In this document: positions 8,278 to 14,307 of the stretch, piece after piece
How the letters are laid out: each line of letters begins with the position of its first letter
How positions within the stretch are numbered: position 1 is the stretch's first letter
Assembly (NCBI RefSeq): GCF_000720325.1
Contig: NZ_JOJM01000094.1
Location: 1 to 18,733, forward strand
Direction of reading: 5' to 3'
Origin: Streptomyces sp. NRRL B-1347
GTDB lineage: Bacteria > Actinomycetota > Actinomycetes > Streptomycetales > Streptomycetaceae
DNA: 18,733 nt
The notes under the pieces: model-generated
The model's database searches: none
What the model was told of the DNA's origin: nothing
What the model saw: only the letters and a program-made list of their open reading frames with translations
Translations under genes and position numbers: made by a program

Positions 8278-9621
8278 ATGGCCAATTTCTTCAAGTCGAG
8301 CGTTCCGCAGTTCAGCGTCGACGTCTATCAGAACGAGTACCTCCCGGAGGGCGGCCGGGAGGTCAACGCGATCGCCACGGTGACCTCCACCGGCGGCGGC
8401 ACCATCGGCTCCGCCGTCAGCGCGCCCCATCTGTACGCGGCGGGCCAGGGCCCGGACGCCGCCGTCGCCATCATGGTCGACTGCTCGGGCTCCATGGACT
8501 ACCCGCCGACGAAGATGCGCGGCGCCCGCGACGCCACGGCCGCCGCCGTCGACGCGCTGCGCGACGGCGTGCACTTCGCCGTCATCGGCGGCACCCACGT
8601 CGCCAAGGAGGTCTACCCCGGCGGCGGCCGCCTGGCCGTCGCGGGTCCGCAGACCCGCGCCCAGGCCAAGGAGGCCCTGCGCAAGCTCAGCGCGGGCGGC
8701 GGCACCGCCATCGGCACCTGGCTGCGCCTCGCCGACCGGCTGCTCGCCTCCGCCGAGGTGTCGATACGGCACGGCATCCTGCTCACCGACGGCCGCAACG
8801 AACACGAGTCGCCCGACGCCCTGCGCGCCTCCCTCGACGCCTGCGCGGGCCGCTTCACCTGCGACGCCCGCGGCGTCGGCACCGACTGGGAGGTGAAAGA
8901 GGTCACAGGCATCGCCTCCGCGCTGCTCGGCACGGCCGACATCGTCGCCGACCCCGCCGGGCTCGCCGACGACTTCACGCGCATGATGGAGACCGCCATG
9001 GGCAAGGAGGTCGCCGACGTCAGCCTGCGGCTGTGGACGCCGCTGGGCGTCGAGATCGTCTTCGTCAAGCAAGTGGCGCCCACCGTCGAGGAGTTGACTG
9101 ACCGGCGCACCGAGGCCGGGCCGCGCGCGGGCGACTACCCGACCGGCTCCTGGGGCGACGAGTCCCGCGACTACCACGTCTGCGTCCGCGTCCCGGGCGC
9201 CGAGCTCGGCCAGGAGATGCTCGCCGCCCGCGTCTCCCTGGTGGTGCCGCAGGCCGACGGCACCGTGCAGACCCTGTCCCAGGGCCTGGTGCGGGCGGTG
9301 TGGACCGACGACCTGTCGGCCTCCACCTCCATCAATCCGCAGGTCGCGCACTACACCGGCCAGGCCGAGCTGGCCCAGGTGATCCAGCAGGGCCTCGACG
9401 CCCGCAAGCTGGGCGACCTCGACGGGGCAACGGCCAAACTGGGCCGGGCCGTTCAGCTCGCCAGTGCCTCCGGCAACGAGGACACCGCGAAGCTGCTTTC
9501 GAAGGTGGTGGACGTCGTGGACGCCACGACAGGTACTGTTCGATTGAAGGCGCGCGTCGCCGAGGCCGACGAGATGACGCTCGAGACGCGCTCGACGAAG
9601 ACCGTGCGCGTGAAGAAGTAG
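8278..9621 (+). CDS. vWA-domain protein with intact MIDAS
   Basis: 447 residues with no signal peptide or membrane segment, so cytoplasmic. An N-terminal beta-rich segment (about 8-50) precedes a von Willebrand factor A domain (about 60-230). The metal-ion-dependent adhesion site is complete: DCSGS (Asp68, Ser70, Ser72), Thr143 in GGTAIG, and Asp171 in LLTDG. A second beta-rich domain (about 245-350) and a helical C-terminal segment (about 360-430) follow, ending in a basic, Thr-rich tail. vWA proteins of this build usually act as divalent-metal-dependent protein-binding or assembly factors. Together with the adjacent kinase and PP2C genes it completes a triad like the one described for TerY-type vWA proteins, although this protein is about twice TerY length. 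It starts at ATG after a G-rich ribosome binding site (8262-8267), behind a 140-base gap that may contain its own promoter. Confidence 0.88.
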   Translation: MANFFKSSVPQFSVDVYQNEYLPEGGREVNAIATVTSTGGGTIGSAVSAPHLYAAGQGPDAAVAIMVDCSGSMDYPPTKMRGARDATAAAVDALRDGVHFAVIGGTHVAKEVYPGGGRLAVAGPQTRAQAKEALRKLSAGGGTAIGTWLRLADRLLASAEVSIRHGILLTDGRNEHESPDALRASLDACAGRFTCDARGVGTDWEVKEVTGIASALLGTADIVADPAGLADDFTRMMETAMGKEVADVSLRLWTPLGVEIVFVKQVAPTVEELTDRRTEAGPRAGDYPTGSWGDESRDYHVCVRVPGAELGQEMLAARVSLVVPQADGTVQTLSQGLVRAVWTDDLSASTSINPQVAHYTGQAELAQVIQQGLDARKLGDLDGATAKLGRAVQLASASGNEDTAKLLSKVVDVVDATTGTVRLKARVAEADEMTLETRSTKTVRVKK

Positions 9622-9647
9622 CACGAGCAAGCGACGTGTCCCTCGTC

Positions 9648-9680
9648 ATACGACGGCACGGAGCGTCGTGATACGACGGC
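9648..9680. repeat. Repeated ATACGACGGC and CGTCGT/ACGACG dyad between vWA and FHA genes
   Basis: ATACGACGGC occurs at 9648-9657 and 9671-9680, a 23-base period of about two helical turns. The second copy is part of a perfect dyad, CGTCGT (9664-9669) and ACGACG (9673-9678) around GAT. The first copy is flanked by a related half-site, CGTC at 9644-9647. The element lies 27-60 bases after the vWA stop codon and about 80-115 bases before the FHA start. It could be a regulator binding site or a weak processing hairpin. Confidence 0.4.
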
Positions 9681-9761
9681 GCAGTACAGCTACGTCTGCC
9701 CGTACCGGACAAGCACCGCACACGGCCCTCGGGCCGGAGAAGGAGAGGGGGAAGCGCCGAC

Positions 9762-11639
9762 ATGCCGACCTGCCCGAACGGACACCAGTCGGGTTCCGAC
9801 GACTGGTGCGAGGTCTGCGGTCACCGCATGGCCGGTGCCGTACCGCCGCCTCCCCCGCCGCCCCCGGCCGCCGGTTACGGCTACCCGCCGGCCGCGCCCG
9901 GACAGCCCGGCCCGCCGCCCGCGCCCGGCGGCGGCCGCCCGCACCTGGCCGCGGTGCCGAACCGCGAGCCCGAGCTGTGCCCCCAGTGCCGCACCCCCCG
10001 CGAGGCGAACGCGCCATTCTGCGAGGAGTGCCGCTGGAACTTCCTGACGAACACGGCGACGTCGTACACACCGGCCGCGCCGAACCCGCCGCTGCCCACG
10101 TCCGCCGGGATGCCCACCCCGGGCCGACCGGCCGGACCCGGCTTCGACGGGCCCGGTGGGCCCCAGGGGCCCGGCGGTCCTGGTGGACCTGGCGGCCCCG
10201 GCGGGCCCGGTGGACCTGGCGGCCCCGGCGGGCCCGTGCGTGCGCCGGGTGGTCCCGGCGGTCCCGGCGGTCCGTTCGGGCAGCCCGGTGGGCCGGGTGC
10301 GCCCGGAGGCCGCGGGCCGTTCGGCGGCCCCGGCGGTCCTGGTGGCCCCGGCCAGCCCGGTGGCCCCGGCGGCGGTCCCGGTGGCCCCGGCCAGCCCGGT
10401 GCCCCCGGCGGGCCCGGTGCCTTCGGCGGCCCGGAGGGTCCTGGTAGGCCTGGCGGCGGTCCTGGTGGGCCTGGTGGTCCCGGTCCGTCCGGCGGTCCTG
10501 GTCCGTTCGGTGGCCCCGAGGGTCCCGGTGGGCCGGGTGCGCCCGGTGGGCCTGGTGGGTCTAGTGGACCTGGTGGGCCTGGTGCGCCCGGTGGCGCCCG
10601 TCCCTTCGGCGAGGGTCCCGGTGGGCCCAGTGCGCCGGGCGGTCCCGGTGGGCCCCGCCCCTTCGGCGACGGCCCCGGCGGGCCCGGCGGCCCCGGTGGG
10701 CCCCGCCCGTACGACGGCCCCGGCGGTCCTGGTGGGCCCGGCGGCCCAGGTGGCCCCGGCGGTCCCCGTCCCTTCGGCGGTCCCGACGGCCCCGGCGGCC
10801 CGGGTGGCCCTGGTGCGCCCGACGGCCCCGGTGGTCCTGTCGGACCCGGTGGACCCGGTGGGCCTGGTGGCCCCGGCCGTCCCGGTGGCCCTGGCGGTCC
10901 TGGCGGCCCCGGTGGCCCCGGTGGCCCGCCCCCCGGTTCCCAGTTCCCCCCGCCCGCCGGCTCCGGCCACGACGCCTTCGACTACCAGGGCTCCCGGCCC
11001 TCGCAGGTGAACCGTCCTGCCGAGCCGATCGCGCCGCAGGGGTTCCAGCAGGGTCCCCCCGCGCCGCCCGCGTTCCCGCGCGAGACCGGTGCCCCGCAGG
11101 GACCCCCGCCGCCCGGCCCCGGTCCCTCGGGACCGCAGACCGGCGGGGACGACTGGGTCATCTCGCCGCCGTCGGCCGAGGCCCCCGGGCAGCCCGCGCC
11201 CGGCTTCCCGCCCCCGGCGCAGCCGCAGGGCCCGGCGAACTGGACCGCGACCGTCGGCCCCGACCGCGAGTACTTCATGGCGATGATGCAGCGCAGCGGC
11301 CCCGAGGCCGCGGGCCTGAACCTGCCCGCGTACTCGCCCGAGCAGCACCACCCGCTGATCGGCAACCAGGTCACGATCGGCCGCCGCCGCCACTCCACCG
11401 GCGACACCCCCGACATCGACCTGTCGGTGCCGCCGGAGGACCCGGGCGTATCGCACCAGCACGCGATCCTGGTCCAGCAGCCCGACGGCGGTTGGGCGGT
11501 CGTCGACCAGAACTCGACCAACGGCACCACGGTCAACGGCGGCGAGGAGCCCATCCAGCCGTTCGTCCCCGTCCCGCTCCAGGACGGCGACAAGGTGCAC
11601 GTAGGCGCCTGGACGACGATCACCGTCCGCCGCGACTGA
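9762..11639 (+). CDS. FHA-domain protein with two zinc ribbons and a long Gly-Gly-Pro tract
   Basis: 625 residues. An N-terminal ribbon-like motif (Cys4, His8, Cys16, Cys19) and a Pro-rich spacer precede a standard zinc ribbon (Cys73, 76, 87, 90). A tract of roughly 260 residues (about 130-388) follows, dominated by Gly-Gly-Pro units. After a Pro-rich linker, an FHA domain (about 532-625) carries the phosphothreonine-binding set: Gly540-Arg541, Ser564 and His567 in SHQH, and Asn584/Asn587 in NSTNG. FHA domains bind phosphothreonine, so this protein should read the output of the PknG-like kinase, as GarA does in mycobacteria. GarA is much smaller and has a phosphorylated ETTS-type N-terminal motif that I do not see here. 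There is no signal peptide. The ribosome binding site AAGGAG (9740-9745) is about 16 bases upstream, with more purines closer to the ATG. The 140-base upstream gap may hold a promoter. Confidence 0.9.
   Translation: MPTCPNGHQSGSDDWCEVCGHRMAGAVPPPPPPPPAAGYGYPPAAPGQPGPPPAPGGGRPHLAAVPNREPELCPQCRTPREANAPFCEECRWNFLTNTATSYTPAAPNPPLPTSAGMPTPGRPAGPGFDGPGGPQGPGGPGGPGGPGGPGGPGGPGGPVRAPGGPGGPGGPFGQPGGPGAPGGRGPFGGPGGPGGPGQPGGPGGGPGGPGQPGAPGGPGAFGGPEGPGRPGGGPGGPGGPGPSGGPGPFGGPEGPGGPGAPGGPGGSSGPGGPGAPGGARPFGEGPGGPSAPGGPGGPRPFGDGPGGPGGPGGPRPYDGPGGPGGPGGPGGPGGPRPFGGPDGPGGPGGPGAPDGPGGPVGPGGPGGPGGPGRPGGPGGPGGPGGPGGPPPGSQFPPPAGSGHDAFDYQGSRPSQVNRPAEPIAPQGFQQGPPAPPAFPRETGAPQGPPPPGPGPSGPQTGGDDWVISPPSAEAPGQPAPGFPPPAQPQGPANWTATVGPDREYFMAMMQRSGPEAAGLNLPAYSPEQHHPLIGNQVTIGRRRHSTGDTPDIDLSVPPEDPGVSHQHAILVQQPDGGWAVVDQNSTNGTTVNGGEEPIQPFVPVPLQDGDKVHVGAWTTITVRRD
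10149..10926 (+). repeat. Gly-Gly-Pro coding repeat tract (about 780 bp)
   Basis: Imperfect 9-base units encode Gly-Gly-Pro, interrupted by short non-repeat islands such as Pro-Phe-Gly and Ala-Pro-Asp. Synonymous codons vary (GGT/GGC/GGG, CCC/CCT), so most units are old, but some are recent: a 28-base stretch at 10182-10209 is repeated exactly at 10209-10236 with a 27-base period. Glycine falls at every third position over long runs, compatible with a collagen-like or polyglycine-II helix. Length polymorphism between strains is expected. Confidence 0.9.
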
Positions 11640-11655
11640 CCCCCGCACGCACCTC

Positions 11656-11702
11656 GAAGGGCCGTACGCCCGCCGTCACAGCGGCCAGGCGTACGGCCCT
11701 TC
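11656..11702. terminator. Bidirectional terminator between FHA and methyltransferase genes
   Basis: GAAGGGCCGTACGCC (11656-11670) and GGCGTACGGCCCTTC (11688-11702) are a perfect 15-bp inverted repeat with a 17-base loop. The hairpin begins 17 bases after the FHA stop codon. On the other strand it lies across the end of the methyltransferase gene, whose last codons form one arm and whose TGA is in the loop. There is no long T tract, as is common in high-GC actinobacteria. Confidence 0.85.
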
Positions 11703-12665
11703 GGGGTCGTCGAGCCACGCCCACGCGTACTCCCCGCTGACCGTCACCCCGAACCGCTCCCGCACCGGCCGCCGCTCCCGCTGCCACAGCGCCAGCGCCT
11801 CGTACGGATCCAGGGTCCCGGCCGTCAGCTCCAGGAGGAACCGGAACAGCTCGCTCTGCAGCGCCCGGCGCGGCAGCCCGCCGAGGGGCGGCTCCTGCGC
11901 CACCCGGCCGCTGCCGCCGCGCAGCGGCACGAAGTACGCGGGGGTGTGCAGGAACCGCCCCTCCGCATGCGTGGCGTCCCGCACCCGCAGCGCGATGAGC
12001 CCCGTCGCGAGGGGCGCGAGCACCAGGGCTCCGGGGCGGCACTGCCCCAGCCACGGCCGCGGCACCGAGCTCAGCGTGCAGGTCGCGATGATGCGGTCGT
12101 ACGGCGCCCGGCGCGCGCACCCCGCGGCCCCGTCCCCGGTAACGACGGTGGGCCGGTACCCGGCCACGGCCAGGTGCCGCCGCGCCGACTCGGTGATCTC
12201 CGGGTCCAGGTCGACGGTCGTGACGTGGCCGTCGCCGAGGCGGTGCGCGAGCAGCGCCGCGTTGTAGCCGGTGCCCGCCCCGATCTCCAGGACGTCGCAC
12301 GGTCCCGCGTCACCGACCTGGAGCTCCACCAGCATCTTGGCCATGAGCGAGGGCTGGCTGCTGGAGGAGACGAGGTCCCCGTCCCGTACGCGCGTGGCCA
12401 GCGGCGCGTCCGCGTACGCCCCGCGCAGCCATCTGGCCCGCCGCACCGGATCGGGGTCCTCGCCCCACAGCCGCTCGTAGCCCCCGGCCAGGCTCACGTA
12501 GTAGTAGGGCACGAACACGTGCCGCGGCACCGCGTCGAACGCCTCCCGCCAGCCGGGATCGTCGTCGAAGGCGCCGCCCGCCTCGATGTCCCGCACCAGA
12601 GCGGCCCGCGCCTCGGCGGCGACGACGGGGTCGGGTTCGTCCCTGAGCGGAGCTTGCGCACCCAT
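11676..12665 (-). CDS. Protein-L-isoaspartate O-methyltransferase-like protein
   Basis: 329 residues. The N-terminal half carries PIMT-family features: DAVPRHVFVP (about 44-53), SSSSQPSLMAKML (100-112, like the SQP substrate segment of PIMT) and AdoMet motif I VLEIGAGTGYNAA (125-137), followed by TTVDLDPEI as motif post-I. The C-terminal half (about 215-329) is an extension beyond the roughly 210 residues of classical Pcm. It probably transfers a methyl group from S-adenosylmethionine to isoaspartyl carboxylates or a related acidic side chain. Some PIMT-like enzymes with extensions modify lanthipeptides, but no precursor or lanthipeptide synthetase is nearby, so damage repair is the simpler view. 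The ATG at 12665 was chosen because the open frame upstream reads like non-coding sequence. It is divergent from the haemoglobin gene, with an 85-base gap. Confidence 0.8.
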   Translation of the reverse strand: MGAQAPLRDEPDPVVAAEARAALVRDIEAGGAFDDDPGWREAFDAVPRHVFVPYYYVSLAGGYERLWGEDPDPVRRARWLRGAYADAPLATRVRDGDLVSSSSQPSLMAKMLVELQVGDAGPCDVLEIGAGTGYNAALLAHRLGDGHVTTVDLDPEITESARRHLAVAGYRPTVVTGDGAAGCARRAPYDRIIATCTLSSVPRPWLGQCRPGALVLAPLATGLIALRVRDATHAEGRFLHTPAYFVPLRGGSGRVAQEPPLGGLPRRALQSELFRFLLELTAGTLDPYEALALWQRERRPVRERFGVTVSGEYAWAWLDDPEGPYAWPL

Positions 12666-12750
12666 ACCCCCACTGTGCTGCCCCCGGCCGTCCGATGCGA
12701 GCGGTCCTAAGCCTTCCGTCCTCGGCCGCGGCGTCTGAGACCATGGAGAC

Positions 12751-13155
12751 GTGAATGAGATCCCGCGCGGCACGCTTCAGGAGCAGACCTTCTACGAACA
12801 GGTCGGCGGCGAGGACACCTTCAGGCGCCTGGTCCGCCGGTTCTACGAGGGGGTCGCCGAGGACCCGCTCCTGCGCCCCATGTACCCGGAGGAGGACCTG
12901 GGCCCGGCCGAGGAGCGCCTCGTGCTCTTCCTCATGCAGTACTGGGGCGGCCCCCGCACCTACAGCGACAACCGCGGCCATCCCCGGCTGCGCATGCGCC
13001 ACGCCCCCTTCACGGTCGACCGCGCGGCCCACGACGCCTGGCTCAAGCACATGCGCGACGCGGTCGACTCCCTGAACCTCTCCGAGGAACACGAGCACAC
13101 GCTGTGGAACTACCTGACCTACGCGGCGGCTTCCATGGTGAACACCCCGGGCTGA
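12751..13155 (+). CDS. glbO: Group II truncated haemoglobin (trHbO)
   Basis: 134 residues, the usual size for a 2-on-2 globin. The haem-pocket residues of the trHbO class are all present: Tyr32 (B10), Tyr45 (CD1), proximal His84 (F8) in RMRHAPF and Trp97 (G8). The segment YWGGPRTYSDNRGHPRLRMRHAPF (64-87) is nearly identical to what I recall of M. tuberculosis GlbO. The protein binds O2 and other diatomic ligands, with roles proposed in oxygen chemistry and peroxide or nitrosative stress; its physiological role here cannot be read from sequence. The start is GTG at 12751, with GGAG (12745-12748) only 2 bases upstream, which is close, so initiation may depend partly on a short leader. The upstream ATG at 12743 is out of frame. 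It converges on the unknown gene at 13189. Confidence 0.95.
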   Translation: MNEIPRGTLQEQTFYEQVGGEDTFRRLVRRFYEGVAEDPLLRPMYPEEDLGPAEERLVLFLMQYWGGPRTYSDNRGHPRLRMRHAPFTVDRAAHDAWLKHMRDAVDSLNLSEEHEHTLWNYLTYAAASMVNTPG

Positions 13156-13188
13156 CGGCCTCTGCCGCTCCCCTCGCCGGGCGGGCGC

Positions 13189-13875
13189 TCACACAGGGCT
13201 GACGGCCAGCGCCCCCACGCCCGCGCGCCGCAGCGCGACGGATCCGTAGGGCGTACGAAGCCGCAGCCAGACCCCCGCCGACAGCAGGTCGAGGGAGTCC
13301 CCCCGCAGGAACCCGAGGGACTGCGCCGCGTGCGCGGCCCGCACGGGAAGGCCCGTGCCCGGAACGACCCGGGACCAGATCTCCCGGCCCACCCGGTCCA
13401 GCTCCGCCCGCACCCTCCGCTCCGGCGCCAACTCCTCCACCCGGGCCCGGAATTCGCCGACGGCCGCGCGCACCAGGGCGCGCACGTCGGGCGCGCCCGG
13501 AAGGCCGGGAACCCGCTCCCAGCCGCCCCGCGGCGGCAGCACACCGGCCCACGGCGGCCCGGTCACGGCGGCGGGCACGACAGCGGTGCCCGCCGTCCCT
13601 GCCGAGTCCGCCGAGTCCCCCACGGACTCAAGGAACTCGCCCGCGGACACCGTCACGTCGAGCGAGGTGTCCAGCCCGTCCTCGTACGGCTTGGCGAGCC
13701 GCGCCGTCCGGATCGCGAGGACCTCGAACGACGGCGGCCGCCCGAACACGGCGAGCGTCTCCCCCGCCGCCTGCAACCGCACCGCGGCCGCCTTGTCGTA
13801 GTGGACCAGGCGGGCCAGGAAGGCGGCCAGGTCCGCCGCCTCCCCGGGGTCCACGAAGTGCAGCCGCGCGGTCAT
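13189..13875 (-). CDS. Protein of unknown function, last gene of the ettA unit
   Basis: 228 residues, acidic to neutral and Ala-rich, with no signal peptide or clear membrane helix. The N-terminal part (1-80) looks like a compact mixed alpha/beta unit, then comes a variable Ser/Ala/Pro linker (about 85-120). A C-terminal helical-plus-beta part contains a long amphipathic helix (about 130-165) and a beta-rich end (about 195-226). I do not recognise a family. The ATG overlaps the thioesterase stop codon as ATGA (13872-13875), so translation is likely coupled and a functional link to the thioesterase is possible. Codon use and GC content match the neighbours, so it looks like a resident gene. 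Confidence 0.75.
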   Translation of the reverse strand: MTARLHFVDPGEAADLAAFLARLVHYDKAAAVRLQAAGETLAVFGRPPSFEVLAIRTARLAKPYEDGLDTSLDVTVSAGEFLESVGDSADSAGTAGTAVVPAAVTGPPWAGVLPPRGGWERVPGLPGAPDVRALVRAAVGEFRARVEELAPERRVRAELDRVGREIWSRVVPGTGLPVRAAHAAQSLGFLRGDSLDLLSAGVWLRLRTPYGSVALRRAGVGALAVSPV

Positions 13876-14306
13876 GCGACCAGCGCCTCCGCACCACCGG
13901 CGCTGTCGTCCTGGTACTCCTCCAGGACGGCGCGCTCCTCAGCGGTGATCCGCCGCGGCCGCTGCGCCCGCAGGTCGAACGGCACGACGACCGTCGTCGC
14001 CCGCACGTACACCGTCTCCGGGTCCTTGATCTCGTACGAGACCGTCAGCGAGGCGGCGCCTATCTTCGTCACCCACGACTCGATGGTGACCGGCTCGTGC
14101 CGGTGCACCAACGGCCGCAGGTAGTCGATCTCGTGCCGCGCCACCACGGACCCGCCGGAGAACGACGGGCCGTCGTCCGACGAGAGCCGGAACATGAAGT
14201 CGATGCGCGCCTCTTCCAAGTACCGCAGGAAGACCGCGTTGTTGACGTGCCCGAAGGCGTCCATGTCCGACCACCGCAGCGGGCAGCTGTACAGATGACG
14301 GGCCAT
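13872..14306 (-). CDS. Acyl-CoA thioesterase, 4HBT hotdog fold
   Basis: 144 residues, a normal single-hotdog length. The N-terminal signature WSDMDAFGHVNNAVFLRYLEEAR (12-34) is the classic 4HBT/FcbC-type motif: Asp16 is the likely catalytic carboxylate and Gly19-His20-Val21-Asn22-Asn23 start the central helix. It is predicted to hydrolyse an acyl-CoA thioester; the substrate is unknown. The ATG at 14306 was chosen because it matches the family start (MARHLYSCPLRW) and lies a single base after the ettA stop codon. CGGGG, inside the end of ettA, can serve as the ribosome binding site. It overlaps the next gene by 4 bases. The chain could form dimers or tetramers, as in the family. Confidence 0.88.
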   Translation of the reverse strand: MARHLYSCPLRWSDMDAFGHVNNAVFLRYLEEARIDFMFRLSSDDGPSFSGGSVVARHEIDYLRPLVHRHEPVTIESWVTKIGAASLTVSYEIKDPETVYVRATTVVVPFDLRAQRPRRITAEERAVLEEYQDDSAGGAEALVA

Positions 14307-14307
14307 G

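Noticed and set aside
8278..9621. Tellurite-resistance (ter) operon
   Set aside because: The vWA/PP2C/kinase set resembles the TerY-associated triad, but no TerD-, TerB- or TerC-type gene is present in the window.
10149..10926. Possible CRISPR or satellite-like array
   Set aside because: Repeats are continuous, in frame, of 9-base period with no unique spacers, and they encode Gly-Gly-Pro.
9690..11648. Long minus-strand open frame (652 residues) opposite the FHA gene
   Set aside because: The + strand frame has zinc ribbons, an FHA domain and a good ribosome binding site. The antisense product is low-complexity Thr/Gly/Ala/Arg without domain signatures, produced by the GGP repeat and high GC content.
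11676..12665. Lanthipeptide or FxLD-type RiPP cluster methyltransferase
   Set aside because: No precursor peptide, dehydratase, cyclase or transporter gene is near; the neighbours are a globin gene and the FHA locus.
13149..13207. 12-base direct repeat GGGCTGACGGCC (13149-13160 and 13196-13207)
   Set aside because: Each copy is explained by coding ends of the convergent globin gene and unknown gene. The copies are direct, not inverted, so they form no terminator, and no attachment-site context is present.
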